Positions 33,241 to 46,849 of a stretch of DNA of 64,000 nucleotides are shown one piece after another. The stretch covers positions 14,756,566 to 14,820,565 of the forward strand of contig CM048839.1 of the NCBI GenBank assembly GCA_026545765.1. The letters are read 5' to 3'. Both the position numbers and the translations under genes were made by a program. Every line of letters starts with the position of its first letter. Within the stretch, counting starts at the first letter, position 1. Origin of the DNA: Plantago major. Taxonomy: Eukaryota; Streptophyta; Magnoliopsida; Lamiales; Plantaginaceae. The notes below the pieces were generated by a model, which saw only the letters and a program-made list of their open reading frames with translations, ran no database searches and was not told where the DNA came from.

Positions 33241-36200
33241 ACACTACCACCAAACAACAAGAAAAGCATACACTACTTTTAATTTCTCTAATATGTTAAT
33301 GCATTTGCAATATAGTGAGAAAAAGGGGCATGCTTCATTACTTGAAGCGAATATGACAACAATATATGAGGCAACGAGGCCAAAATATGCTTGAATGATA
33401 GTGTTGGGTGCTATTGCATCAACACATCGCATATTCAATAATGTATGTTCATGAAACAAATGATGGATATCACTTTTAAAGTTTGGAATGACCAGTTAGC
33501 CATCCCGGCCGGATCAATGGTGATGAAAATCCATGTGCTATTTGCTCTAGAGGCAAATTTATTACAAAACCATCATTTGAAAAGGTTTATATAAACAACT
33601 TCTATTGAGTAAAATACATATGTCCAGCAAACATATGATAAGCTTGTCATATCTCGTAAGATATATATATAATTACCAATATTTATTCTTATCATATAGA
33701 ATTGACATTATTTATCTTGCCAATATTTATTCTTATCATTGCTCCCGAAATAGCAATCGTGTGCATACTAATGGATCTTGAAAACCACTATAAATTTGAA
33801 ATTTATTGGTAAAGATATACCCCTAGCTCACAAGAACAATGTTTGGTCTCGTCTCATCTTGTACAATAAATAACATATACAATTTATGAATCTCCTTTCC
33901 TAGAAGTGATTGGAGATACTTAAAAAAAATTAGAGGGTTGCAAAATGAGTTAATGTCAATTTGGTATATTGAAAATGAACCACCATTATTTGATCTATAC
34001 TCAAATACATCTATGGTCAAACCGCAAGATGTGCTTGGAGAAATAATAAAGTTTTAAAATTTTAATTGCAAAATCATGATCAATTTCTAAAAATTGATTA
34101 TTCTCATTCCCTGAAGGGAATGCAACATTTTGCTTGTTTATACATGCATCAAAGCTTCACCAGAAGCAAGCATAAAATATAACTCATCAACCTCAAGTTG
34201 ATAGAAATATATGAATGATCAAATATATCTCACCAACTTGAAGTTGGGAGAATGAGAATTAAGTATTTTATTCTCAAAAAAATATTTTATATAATATGCT
34301 ACAATCTATTATCCGAGCATTTGGGTGGAAACCTGACATGTCCTTTATACTCTCCGAATGGAGTGTTGGGCTAAGTAGGTGTAACAATTCCCACAGCAAA
34401 GACTTCTAAAAATAGAAATGAAATATTTTGTACGCATATAACTATTACTCGTGACAAGTATACATATTAAAAATAATATGTTCAGCAGGCATATTATAAT
34501 GCATGCTTACAAGCAAACTTTGTGCCCCAAAAGAGCACATATTAGACTTACTCATTGAATGAGTACTTATAAGTCTTGTCAAATACAAAAGGACAAGATT
34601 TATGTCTTTACGTCACATCATTACGGCGATTAAAATACTTTTGTATACATGTCAAAGTGATAATATATACGTACATTGACATCTGCAAATTTGATGTGAA
34701 AAATTAGGCCATCCGGTTAAAAATTAACCGTCATGTGAAATCTGAAGTTTCCATATAATTATGTGCTGAAAACTATCTCGTGTTACAATTATTATTATGG
34801 CAAGACACAACACTGAGATTAAGCATGGAAATGGAGATCTTGAAATGACCAAAAGTTACACTTTTAAAGTTGACAATGAATAAAATATAAGTGGTCTGAA
34901 ACCCACATATATGATCTCCAATTTAAGGGCAAATTTATTTTCAGCACAAGAAAATCCAACTATGCTAATATATTGACTCCTATCATATTGTTTTCATGGA
35001 GAACTAATGCTTGAAGCATATAAAGTTGTATGCATACATCAATTTCTAAAATTTGGACATTATATTATCATGAGCCCTAGTTTTCCCAGCTTAGGGGAGG
35101 AAGAACATGAATAAGCTGGCAAACAAATTCGTTGAGTGAATTGATCCCATTATTTGAAAAAGTTCAAACTTAAACTAAATATTCAGCTTCATGTTACTTT
35201 ATCAAGATATGTTCAAACATAAAATTGTATGAATTGAATGTTAACCCGCAATGACCCTATTTTGAGGCATACAGAGTTACATATCGATTATATAATGACA
35301 TGTGTTGGACATTGAGATATCTTGCCTTTTTGTACTAATGATTCATTCACCTCAGTGAAATACGGTTCAAATGCTAAGTACAATACAAGAAAATAGCAAG
35401 ATAAAACAGTTGGTACTCCTGAAAAGTAATGTATGCCATAAAAGGCATAGATATCTGAACTATAATAGATGGCCTATATGAAATGAAATGGTACTTTCAA
35501 AAAATATTCAGATATCAATTATCAGTACTGACTTGAAAAATCTAAGAAAGAGATTTGATACCGGTATATACTTGGAACCGAAATATTTTATAAGCATATG
35601 CAAAATCGATGGACAAAAATGATTTGACATGTAAATTGGGATCTTACATGTAAGTCCATTTGATAACATCATCATCATAATGATAATAAATGAGCTCATG
35701 GACCAGAAGTCCGATTGATTGACGAATTCGAAATACATACGGCACCGTTGCATTATCGAGTCAAATTTCATGTGCATTATTAGATACTAAGTAATGCATC
35801 CTAATATGTTGATTAATCCTGCATAGCTTACATTATTTAGTTTTTTCCAGTATCCTTATGTATCATTTTGTATACTTGCATGTTTATTCTTATATTGAAT
35901 TATATTGAATGTTATCACTCATACACAACCCTCAGGTTGTGCACGTGAATAATGACTGGTTTGACTTACAAGTCATATGGTTTGAGAAAGTTCAATGAGG
36001 GGAGATATCATCTCCGACACTTAGTTGTCACAAAAGGAGATTAAAAATATCATGTTAGCAAATATGGATTGAATGAGTAAAATTCTCAATACTCGTGAAG
36101 AGTAGTATTGGTTATACCAATGATAGTTTAACCTGTAGTTTGAGCATGTAAAGAATATTTTCAAAGATGACCTTGAGATTGACACGGTCCAGAAGTACCT

Positions 36201-36357
36201 TAATTATTTCTCAAGTAAGAATTCATATTCTTACAGGTTGAGTTAACAAGAAGTTTACAATTCCTTATTATACCTCTTGAAGAAGGTATACATCTTGTCA
36301 AATGGAGATGAAAATTGCAAAGCAATGAGTACATTTGCGCATTCTATGAGCGATTGT
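33241..36357 (+). other. Heavily decayed internal region of the outer copia element
   Basis: AT-rich sequence with only faint, frame-broken traces of copia integrase/polymerase on the plus strand (for example near 34320, 35080 and 36240). No continuous frame. Consistent with an element older than the inner pol remnant. Confidence 0.4.
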
Positions 36358-37061
36358 TGTACTCTTTTTCCCTTGCTAGGTTTTTATCCCATTGGGCTTT
36401 TCCTAATAAGGTTTTTAACGAGGCAACATTTTAAGCGCATATATGATGGAGATTTAGAACTCATTTACTTGTGACAAGATCTTTTGCAAAGTTTTCAAAG
36501 TGAACACTATATCCTATTGAAGAAAACTTAAAATATAGTTTGAAGAAATTTAATTCTTCAAGTGCTCGAGACGTACGTTCTTCTCATGAAGATAAACGTA
36601 TATATCGACAAATTTCTTGTGTTCTTATTCTAACCATGCAGAAACACTAAGGGCTTATGTGACAAACAATATATGGATCAGAGGGACATTCGATGCACAT
36701 CGAAAATAATTCAAATACATGATGGATGAAGTTCACAATGAAGCACTTTACGTTCAACGTATAATGTTGATAATGTCGATCAACAAATTGTCCAGAAGAC
36801 AATATGAATATGGTGGATATAAATGAAATGATGCACTCATGAGGGGGAGCAAATACGCACTGCACTCTTTTCCTTGATTAAGGTTTTTCCCACTGGGTTT
36901 TTCTTAGCAAGGTTTTTAACGAGGCAGTATTAACAGAGCGTATTTTCTTTTAATAAGAATGATGTACTCTTTTTTCCTTCACTAGACTTTTTCCCACACG
37001 GTTTTTGCTAGTAAGGTTTTAACGAGGCACATTCTCAAGTCAATGGACATTCAAGGGGGAG
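36358..37061 (+). repeat. Threefold repeated motif and polypurine tract before the right LTR
   Basis: A module of about 70 bp of the form ...CTTTTTCCCTTG...GGTTTTTCCCA..GGGTTTTTC..A.TAAGGTTTTTAACGAGGCA occurs at about 36358-36428, 36866-36927 and 36968-37030. It is followed by AAGGGGGAG at 37053-37061. Confidence 0.75.
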
Positions 37062-37348
37062 TGTGATGTAATAATATAATGAATGTCCATTAACCTCCTC
37101 CACTCCTCCATGAATCCTTTTTGTAACTCTTGTAAGTTACAACACCAATAAATCACCCCCACTAATGTGTATACATTATGATGAGATTAAATCTCCTCCT
37201 ACTTGTAGCCTATAAATAGTGGCTCATGAGGTATGTTGTAGTGACTTGTATCACTTGATAATAGAATGCAATGTTCTTCTATTCTACTCTCTTCATTCTT
37301 ATTGTTCTTCTTTCCTATCATAGTAGCTATATAATTTCTAACAGTTGA

Positions 37349-37735
37349 TGGGAAGTGGTTTATTTATTAGGAGGAGGTGAAATTATGTCAGCCGTTTATG
37401 TGAATTTGTTTGGATTGTAGCCCTTGGCGTCGATCCGATTAACCTCTGTTTTACTTGTAATTGACTTAATTTATTGCTTTGAATTCAGTTTCTTCTCGTG
37501 TTCATCTTCTTCTTCTGGTTTCCGATTTGTTTACTAACTAATTGGAATTTAACTTTTTTTTTCTTTTGTGATTTTTGAATTGCATTTGTCTCCCTTTCCA
37601 AGCACAGTAAAAGTTGTTGTGGAAAGCCATAAACTTGGTTCACTTAAATTTTGATGCAACAAGCAAGACTAGAGGAATTAGTGACTTTCTTTAAATAACC
37701 TTCTCTATTCCGGTTACTGTAAATTATATGGCAGA
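37349..37735. other. Host locus segment between two insertions
   Basis: Continues the sequence interrupted at 30063. It contains a TTCTTCTTCTGG-rich stretch and no clear frame. Confidence 0.4.
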
Positions 37736-38491
37736 CAAGGGCGGATGGCCCCTGGGCTTGAGCCCACCCAGAAAAATAAAATTCAAAAAAAAAAATAAAT
37801 TTTTTTTTTGTAAATGACACCTAGAGGTTCGATCCCTGGCCTTGTGCAAAAATTCATGAGTTCTATCCACTCAGCCACTACATTATACTGAATATAATAT
37901 ACAAATTAAAGTATAACTTCCAAAAATCAGGAACTATATAGTCCAAATTACAAACATTAAAGCATAATAAATCCAATTCAATTTTTTATATATCTTTTGA
38001 TAAATTTGAGATATCTTTCATTATGGTATTTAATGTTTATAATATTGGTTGAATTTAAATTTTACGTGTTTGTCTATTTAATTAATAGATACTTGATGTT
38101 ATAATACCAAATTGATGGTTTGAGTATCGATCAATTTTTGCTATACTTTTTGTTTTATTTTATAATGTATTTAATTCTCTTGCATATTCTTCACTAATAA
38201 TAATATTAGTAGTTTATTTTAAATTTTCTTTTTTTTTTTTAAATTAGTTAGTCAGTTAGTTTTACCAATTTTTTATGTTCATTTTCTACATAATTTTTAG
38301 AAATGTACAGTATAGTGTTTATATTTGAATGGTGAAAATTTATAATAGTAATAAAAAATAGGTAATAATTGTGAATATATGAGTAGAATGTTCGAGAAAA
38401 AAAAAGAAGAGAAAATATATAAATGAGGCAGAAATATGTAATAGCAGTATAGAACAGCCCACCCAGAAAAAAATTCCTGGATCCGCCCTTG
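37736..38491. mobile_element. hAT-type non-autonomous element, 756 bp
   Basis: Ends CAAGGGCGGAT and ATCCGCCCTTG are inverted, and ATGGCAGA flanks both (37728-37735 and 38492-38499), an 8-bp target duplication. AGCCCACCCAGAAAA occurs near both ends in the same orientation. The element has long A/T runs and no coding frame. Confidence 0.85.
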
Positions 38492-38820
38492 ATGGCAGAG
38501 ATTGTATGTAAAGAGTGAATAGTATTGGGATCAGTTTGTCTGAATCAAGCAGAGCTTGTTTGTGTGGATCAAGCCATTCATGTTTCCTGGAAGCCACACA
38601 ATTCTTTCGGAATTTCAGGTTTGTACAGCCCACCAGGCTTCTTACTGGATATTCTAGGATATGCATCTTCTCTATTGGATGGACACAGAACAAATAATCA
38701 CAGATATATTCTCATTCATGTTTTACAATATGGTTGCCAAACTTCTAACATTTATCACACATCATGCTTATATAGCATCTGTACTATAATAGGATCTGGT
38801 TTTGGCTTCAGTGGATATAG
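38492..38820 (+). other. Host locus segment, possible exon
   Basis: An open frame at 38525-38854 (SVCLNQAELVCVDQAIHVSW) runs into the LTR and has no recognised domain. TTTCAGGTTTGT near 38614 could be a splice border. It ends at the TATAG target duplication at 38816-38820. Confidence 0.35.
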
Positions 38821-40037
38821 TGTTGGTCCAGATAACGGCAAAGTAAAATACTAGGGGGGGGGGGTTGAATAGTCTTTTAAAACTTTTGTCGATAAAAAAT
38901 TATTTCTCAGATATCTGTGTAGATATTTGATACTTAGATTCAGAGCGCGGAAGACTTAAGATAGATAAGTGCAGAAACAGTTAAAGTGTGTGTGTGTGTT
39001 CTTTGAAATGTAAATCTGAAAAGTAAATAACACAGCAAGTATAGTGGTATCTAGAGGTGGCGTAATCCTCGACTAATCCACTTGGTCTTCGAAAGACCTA
39101 GAATTCACTAGAATAGATAATTGAGGTCACCTTACAAAATCCTATTCTAAGATTCCTTAAACAAATGGTTCCCAACCAAATGTTCCCCTGAGTTGTTCCC
39201 GGCTTTCACGACCAAGTACTTCTGTACTTTCGAAACCTTTTTGAGCTATTCCCTAGCTTCCCAAGCTAAGTACTTCCTGTGCTCAATAACCTTGGAGTTA
39301 TTCCTTAGTTTCTCAAACTAAGTACTTCCTGTACTCCACGCCAGTGATGGTGTTGGTTTTGGTTTGAGTTGTCAGATGAGCTTCTTTAATAACTTTTCAG
39401 TTACTCAGATAGCTCTGTGAATCAAGTATACTTAATACACTTTGCAATGTATGGTATCTTATTCTTTTTACTGACCCAAGTCTTAGATAAGTGTTCAAGA
39501 GAATGAATCTCAGATACTTGATCTTTTGATTCAACTCTTTCACAGATAGATGTGCTTGAAACAACTTTGTTTGCAATATATATATTTCTTTTTCAGAAAT
39601 GTGGTTAAAGCTCAAGGTATCTGAGAATAGATATCTGTGGACACTTTCCTTGTTTTCAGATAGACCTTTTATTTTTCAGATATCTCTTGTGACACAGTTT
39701 GTTTAAAACTATTCGTGTCTTCAAGATATCTGGCCAAGGTATATGTAAAATTGTTTCAGTAATCTTGTGCAGTCTTCAAATCTTCAATGTCGTTGAACTT
39801 GTTCTGCTTGGATGTCTTCTTCTTGGTCTTCTCTTCATAAAATAAAAAATTACATTTAGAGACCTAACATCCTATACAAGATTAGCTAGACTATCATACT
39901 TAGTGGGTTTCCTCTTTTACAATGTTCAAGTGAACCAAGAGTACTAATCACCTTTCTGAGACTAAGATAAGTCATCATGTTGCTGATCAAAATCTAAACA
40001 GATATTTCTAACAAAATATCTAACAAATTTCCTAACA
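38821..40037 (-). repeat. LTR, downstream (3') copy, 1217 bp
   Basis: Pairs with 52372-53993. It lacks about 420 bp that the other LTR has at 53100-53520. A run of eleven or so G lies near 38853 where the other LTR has five. Confidence 0.85.
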
Positions 40038-40050
40038 AATTTCCCCTTTT
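40038..40050 (-). promoter_or_regulatory. Polypurine tract of the Sirevirus-type element
   Basis: On the minus strand AAAAGGGGAAATT, directly adjacent to the LTR terminus. It primes plus-strand DNA synthesis in LTR elements. Confidence 0.75.
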
Positions 40051-40470
40051 GATCGATCAGCGATGACTATCGACTATTACAAATCTGGATGAGTGAACAA
40101 TCAATACTTAATCATTTCTTAAGATTTTCAATTCATTCAATTAAGTGCGAGAAAGTAAACATCAACGAAATCACAAGGTGTGATCTTTCTTTGACAAGTT
40201 ATCTTTTATAGAATACTATCAGAGTAAGTTCTTGGATAAGTTCTGAAAGATTACGAGATAACTTCAATACATAAAACAAGTTTAGCTCGATCGGCAAAAA
40301 TCTGACAAAAAAATTAGTAAATTAGGACAACGGGGTAGCGATCTCAAGTAAACATCATCCTAATAGACTAGTCTTCAACTCTTCAAGTCTTCAGCGGTAG
40401 TTCTATGGATCGATGCCAAATTTCCTATCTCCAAACCTTTTGATGTCATCAAAATAATCATAGAGAAGTG

Positions 40471-43400
40471 TTACGCGAGCATCTCGAGGTGTCTACGGCA
40501 AATCCACAGACCTCTTTGTAGGTTTTGGTAGGATTTTTCTTGACAAAATGTTTGACCCAGATACTTTCCCCACTTCGGGCATGCTCTATTACGATGTCTG
40601 AAAGCTTGAAGTATTAAGATAATCCTCAGATATCTGATGTCACCCTTGTATTGATCTTCAGTTAGATAGAACAACTCATAGGGTTCCACAGCGAGTCTTG
40701 CTCTTGTGCCTGTTCCTGTGATATTCAGAATTCTGTGCACATCATCTGACTTTCCATATGGACATTCATCAGAGAGGTCCTTTCTCATGGCTTCAGTTCT
40801 CTTGACAACTTCAAAATCGACGGGCTTTAATGTGATTGGTGTTGATCAAGGTTGGCTTATCTTTCTCCATGCCATAAGTTGTTTATGGATTGGTTACGAA
40901 AATCTTGAATTTACCGATAAATGCTTAAGTTCGAATCGATAGCCAATTTTACGATTGATGCACTGTGAGCGGAGGAATCATTGTCATTCTTCACATACTC
41001 TATTTTGTCTTCTTCTGGCCTGAGTGGAAGTTGACTTTGTCTTCGCTCAGCTCTCAGTCTGTTCCTTCTCTGTCTTGAATTCTCTTTGGGGGTTGTTGCT
41101 TGAAGAACCACCCTGGATAGACTTGGTATTTCCGGAGGGTGTTTTAGCTGCTAGGGGCTTTGCAGCTATGGGCTCAGTTAGGCTTTCAATTTTCCTTTTT
41201 CTGTGAAGAGGAGCTTCATCTTCATCAGTTTCCTCATCATCAAGATTAAATCTTGTGAGAGTTTCTGACCTTCTTCATTGCCGGGGACTTGATTTGACCT
41301 TCTTCTTCTTCTTGGAAGATTCATCAATCCTTTAACTTGTCTTCTCCTTGGAGCCTTGGTACTCCTTGGAGGTTTACGTGCCATGGCCCTTGTTATCATT
41401 GTAGTTCCTTGATGGGTTTACGGGAAGCGGCTACTATTTACTGACTTGGCTTGTGGAGGGTTCATTGATTACGAGTTGTGGTGGGAAGTTTTCATGTTTC
41501 TTCTTCCTCTACGAGCACTTTTGACTCAGATTTCTTCTTGTTTTCTTCTCCTTCTTCCCATTCCCGACTTTGAGGTCGGTTGTACCTCTTTCCCCTTAGT
41601 CATTGTTGGGTGACTTAGTCTCATAAAGAATCGAGAGAGTCAAAATGCCCTTGTAAATAATTGTGGCGGTGACCAACTTACGAAGTTGGCTTTGAGCTCT
41701 GATTTTGCTTGACAAGTCCATTGTCCTTATCGTGAGCTACTTGATGGGCTAGGATGGCATCTGCTTTTCGGTGATGTAACTTGCCTCTTGGAAAGCTTTT
41801 GACTAAAGGCGCATCATCGTCCCTTATCATTCCCAGATCTTTACGAGCAATGACTATGCTAGTTGTTCTACGAGTGATGAGCTCGGTGAACTTTTCATTC
41901 GGAGGGATAGAATTACTTCCTTGTTACGTGAAGACATCTCCTTTTCGGATGAGCTAGTACTTGGTATACATTCATGTATTCATGGGAGTGGACATTTGGC
42001 GGTTCTTTGAAAGTTTAGAGCAATCGTTTCCTTTTCAAGTGTGAAACGCTAGATGTTCATTGCGGTGCTCTGCGAAATCTTGTCTTCTTCATCATCGAGT
42101 AATCGGCCCGATGATCTTCATCCTCTTGGAAATTCTCATCGATTGTGTCGAGTCGGCAACTATCTCGAGATTGGTTTCTTCCCTTTTTGGGAGGAGGATG
42201 GTACTTCTTTTGAAGATGATGCGGACTAAGCATCATGCTTAATTCAGATACTTCTTGATGTCGAGTTCTTGGGTGATAGCATTCTGACATCTGTAGCTCT
42301 TTAACCTCGAGTAAGCTATCATCTCTTGTAGATATTGATCTTGTAGTTGGTCAAGCTTGTCATGGATTTAGCTATCTGGTCTTCCGTTGAAGATGGGTGT
42401 TGTTCTTCTTCAACGGTTATGCGAGTTGGCGATTACGGATTGAGTATTCAACAATTTACGGCGATTTCCTCGAATCCTCGACTACTTGTTCGATAATAAC
42501 CTTTTGTTGGGAAGATGGATGAGTTGACTTTTGAGGAGATGGAGGCGGAGATTTACGTGCTTTCCTCTCGGTTTGCTTTTCGTGATTGAGGCATGATTTC
42601 TTTGTGAAATTTCTCCGGTCCACAGTGCGAGGCATCATCATCATCCTTTTATGCATGTCATCCTTTTGGTGATGGTCGGTGGGAGGTTCATCGAAGTCGT
42701 TTCGTTTATCTCTTCCTCCTCATCATCTTGATACTGAATTGATCACTTGAGAATAGTGATCTTACGCCCATTAACCTCTTCTTGTTGAAGGTATAAATTG
42801 CGAGTTTGGGCGAATGGCTTGAATGCCATCTGTAATCTTGTCGACCATCTGCACATTCAAAGGCTTGTATCAAGTATGCCACTTCTGGAGAAATCCTTAT
42901 GCAATAGAGCATAGCGTGTCTTGTTCGGTAGGGAACATTGCATTGATATACATCTCCAAGTCGAGCTCGTGCTCGTGCGGTTGGTTGATCTGTGATTATC
43001 AATATTTCAGAGAGATGAGAGCACCTTAACCTTTGCCATTTCTTTAAGCATTTAATATGATTTGGCTGGGTTTGAGCTTTGAAGAAGGAAGTAGGTCCTT
43101 TTCTCATCATTGGGAACTGCTTTGCACTCGTTTGAGCTGAAAGAAAGAGTTTTGAGTGAGCTTCAAAACTTTTGTAGATATCTGAGTAGAAGTGTAGTTT
43201 AGTTTACGAGTTACACGAGTAAGTACTTGGGCTCGAGGAGACTTGTGCTCTTGAGACAATTGGTGTCTCGGATATCTTGTTGTGAGGTGGAGACTTGGAA
43301 GTCGGTCCTCATCAACCTTTCTTTCTAGAACACGAGAATTAAGATTAATCTGATGAGTTACGAGTTTTGGACTTACTTCCTCAATAGGAAGCTCAGAGTC

Positions 43401-45796
43401 ATTTTTCTCAAAAACTTTCTCAGTTTCTGGTATTCTTTCATGTGATGTTGCCTTGGGAGCTTCATCAATTTCCATTGATGTAGGGGATGTCGCAACATTT
43501 TCCCTTTGCATTTCTACTTCTGAATGAGCCTGTAAGTAGAAAGTATAGAATATTTTAGAAGAAGTTTAAGATAACCCATGATGAAGAATACTTATCCGAT
43601 TTTCATGTACCTTCATGCTAGAAGGCTCGATGATGTGTTCTTGAAACCTTGTCGGTCTGGGTTCGTCTCGCATTTCGCCTTATCTTCCTCTTTCTCAGTT
43701 GGAGCCTGTTAGAAACATTTACTTTAAATGATTAAGCACATAGACAAATGACTGAAAAGTGTTATCTTAAGAATCAATTATCACCTGTGGTACAGGCTCA
43801 GATTTCTTAGGAGGCGAGGTTGGGGTAATCTCCTTCTCAGTTTCTGAGGCAAGCTTTCCAGCTTCCTCTTGTTTCTGTGTTTCTAACTCAGCCTGTAACA
43901 AGATATACAAGCATAAAATTTTTCACAAGGTAGGAGTTAAACCATTCAGCTACGACAGGCATTGTCGGTGATTGGTCTCTGGAACTTGTGACCCTTTTAT
44001 ACTTTGGTCTTCTTGTTTGATCTGACTTCTTTTGAAGTTTTAGGTACTTCACACCTTTCACAGTGTGCAACTCGGTTGCCTCCTGGTTGATCATCTTGAG
44101 TGGATGTCTCAGTTTGATCCCTCTTGTCGAGTTGGGGAACCTGCTCTTTTGCAGGATTTTCTTCAGCGTGTTGTAATGCTGGTAATTCGAAATGGAGTTC
44201 ATTTACCATTTCATCAACCACTTGTGGCTGTTGTGGTTGTTGTGTTTATGCAGGCGGAAGATCGATTAGAGTGTTCTTCGATTTTTAGATGTGGCATTTT
44301 CATCGACATCTGACACTAAATTACCACTCATCGGGGCTTTTTGAAGTTGTGCGTAAGCGTTCCACGATGATGTGTTTTACTGACAACCTTTGCTATAGGT
44401 GCTTGTTCAGCAACCTGAGGTGTAGGTTCTTTTTCAGAAACCTTATCACCAGTTACTGTTATAGTAACCTTAGCCCTCTTTGTTCTTTCTAGGATTTGAG
44501 AGATGACTAGTTCATCATCTTCATCGTCAGAGCTCTCATCAGCATTGGGAACTGATTGGTCCATTACTCCTGCGATTTCTGCAGATGGGGCTTGGTGCTT
44601 TTCACCTGTTTTGGCAGCATTAATAAGTTCATCAGCAAGGCATTCTGCATTAGTCGAACATTTCTGAACGCACTTTCTCTTGCTGAGTCTACTTGTTCAG
44701 TAGTTGATGACTCTTTTGCAGCATTGATGAGTTGATCTGCCTTTATCAGTTCATCGGCAAGGCCTGCAGATATTTGAGAATCGACAACCTCAATGGGTGT
44801 GTCTTCTGATTTGTCAGCAGACTCCTTTCTTGAAGTTCTAGGCTTCTTGGTCGCAACCTTTTCTTCAGATACCTTTTCAGACTTTCGCTTCTTAGAACCT
44901 TTCTGAGACCCAGTAACCTTTTTCATCAAGTTTGTATACTCATATTTGTAGAGTAGTTCTTGTTGGCTATTCACCGTCTCTCTGAGCTCGATGCTGAGCT
45001 TCTCCGCAAGTAGCATATCTTGAGACCATAGCCTCACATGGCCTTTGGCTCGGCTAGTCCTTTGGTGATATTAGGCTCGAAGCCTTGAATCTTCTTCACA
45101 AACTTCATGAAGGTGTACTTTCCCGATTAAAAGGGTTTTGACCTTTTGTCTTGTTGATTCGGCAAGAACATCATGATCCATCGTTCTTGGCTTATCGTCG
45201 GCACCTCCTTGTAGACCATCAAAGCATCATGAAGAATGCAAGCCACATCGATGAACCATCGGATATGGTTGGGATATCGACAAGCTTGAACTCGGTGGGT
45301 GTATCGATTTTCAAGATCACACCGTCAAGTCTGATTGTTTAACACCTTGAAGGAGTTCATCATCCTTGGTGTTTATTTCAAAATCGTTTCCAAGATTTGA
45401 AACTCGAACAACTTCTGAAAGTTGTTAAGTCGGAAGGATTTCCTTTCCTTGGGTGAGGTTTTGTGAACACTATTGCGGTGCCTTGAACACATGAAATTAT
45501 CACAGGTTGTTGTAGAATTCCAACACATCGGTGATGAAATTCCACTTGGGCGGATAGAAAACCCTTGATTTGTGCCTTTTCAAGCATGTCGAGAATCGAC
45601 TTTACATCGACGGTTCTCTATTCTGACCGTGAGGTATTCCTCACCATGGCACCACCCAAATCATTACGTGATTTGAAGTCAATGGTCGATTAAAATCTCC
45701 TACCGATCGGTTGTTCACAATAACCAACTCGGTGCTTGCTTTTCGTGATACCGGTGGAGGATTGAGATTTTGTGTGGAAGAATTCTTTGGGGCCAT
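40471..45796 (-). pseudogene. Long extra ORF downstream of pol (env-like region of Sireviruses), frame-broken
   Basis: The minus-strand ATG at 45794-45796 opens MAPKNSSTQNLNPPPVSRK directly after CTATATAAAGAG. Pieces in shifting frames follow down to about 40471: an N-terminal domain near 45587-45378, a long lysine/glutamate/serine-rich, probably coiled-coil and disordered part (45037-44328 with basic KKRKSEKVSEEKVATKKPR), more acidic low-complexity parts (44221-42456), an arginine-rich stretch near 41390, and a closing domain at 40788-40471. Sireviruses are known to carry an extra ORF of unknown role here, often called env-like. I see no convincing signal peptide or membrane anchor, so the name is positional. 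Frames are broken in many places, largely by the CAG/CTG-type changes described in the findings. Confidence 0.6.
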
Positions 45797-46849
45797 CTCT
45801 TTATATAGTGTAGAGAATTTGGATTGGTGTTTGAAAGAGATTTGATTGATAATTCTTTGCGGAAAAACTTAATCTTGATTTGCGAGATTGTAGAAGGTTT
45901 GCGAGAGAATCAAGAGAAGGTTTTGCTATTTTTGTGCAAGTCGAATTTTGGATTAGGAAAGTGATTTCTTTTGCCAAAATCTTATATATATAGCAATAGA
46001 ATCTCAACAGACAAATACATACAAATTGATTTTGTGTATGCGTGTCATGATTTACAAGCGCGTGAGCAAAAGCTAGTTCGGCATTAAATGCAAAGTGGGC
46101 TTTGTCGAATTTTCTGATCCACTATTTCTTGAATTAATTTCACCGTATAGATCAAGCGCTTAATTTCATCAAGGGTCACAATTGCTTCTTGACAATGATC
46201 ACAATCAACAAGTGTAATTGTGCCCATTTAATGAATTTTGGCTATTAGCTATCTGAATCACGTTTTGTATGACCAAGAACCTGTTTGCATCTGAATCATC
46301 TTATACTTAGGATTTTCCAAGTTTTCATCAAGATAGAAATAATGCGAATTTCAAGAGTAGTTATTGCGGATAGTTGTACTATTCTCCTTTGTGTTCCCGT
46401 TTATAGAGTTATTCGGATATCGAGTTCCGTCTCGAGATCTTAAGGCATCTTTTGCTCTTTAGCCTTTTTGACTTACGGATACCGTTCAGTTCTCTTTTCT
46501 CTTCTCTGGATGCGTTCCAAATACCTCTTCTCTGGATGCCGTTCAGTTCTGAACTTTTCGGTTCATTGGTAGTTCCATTAGTCGAAGACTATGTCTTAAG
46601 GCTAAGAACCTACTTTCTTGTAGTGGCTTAGTGAAGATATCGCAAGTTGGTCTTGATGCCAATCTTGAGTATCTCTATATTGCCTTTTTCAACATGGTCT
46701 ACGATGAAGTGATGTCTAACATCAATATGCCTTGTTACGGCATGAAATTTAGGATTATGTAATCATAATAGCACTTGTGTTGTCACGAGAAAATGGGAGT
46801 TTTATTTTCATGAGTCCATAGTCTTTAAGTTGTTGTTGTATCCACGAAT
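45797..46849 (-). other. Spacer between pol and the extra ORF
   Basis: No recognisable domain. On the minus strand a CTATATAAAGAG string abuts the start of the extra ORF and may be a promoter element for a separate transcript; this is an inference. Confidence 0.4.

Larger units (their letters stand above)
30064..37343 (+). mobile_element. Compound, internally deleted Ty1/copia element
   Basis: The left LTR begins TGTTATGTAATAATATAATG at 30064 and the right LTR (37062-37343, 282 bp) begins TGTGATGTAATAATATAATG and ends TTTCTAACA. GTTGA flanks both sides (30059-30063 and 37344-37348). The polypurine tract AAGGGGGAG at 37053-37061 sits directly before the right LTR, so the element reads on the plus strand. 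The left LTR stops after 172 bp (30235) and joins directly to the reverse transcriptase of what looks like a second copia element. The 5' leader, gag and integrase between them are missing. Confidence 0.8.

Noticed and set aside
38525-38854. 109-codon frame as a host gene
   Set aside because: Its last part lies in the LTR of the Sirevirus-type element, so it cannot be an ancestral gene as read.
41400-45700. CG-rich changes as natural RIP-like mutation
   Set aside because: RIP and cytosine deamination give C-to-T changes; here single bases are lost or CAG/CTG becomes CGG/CG.
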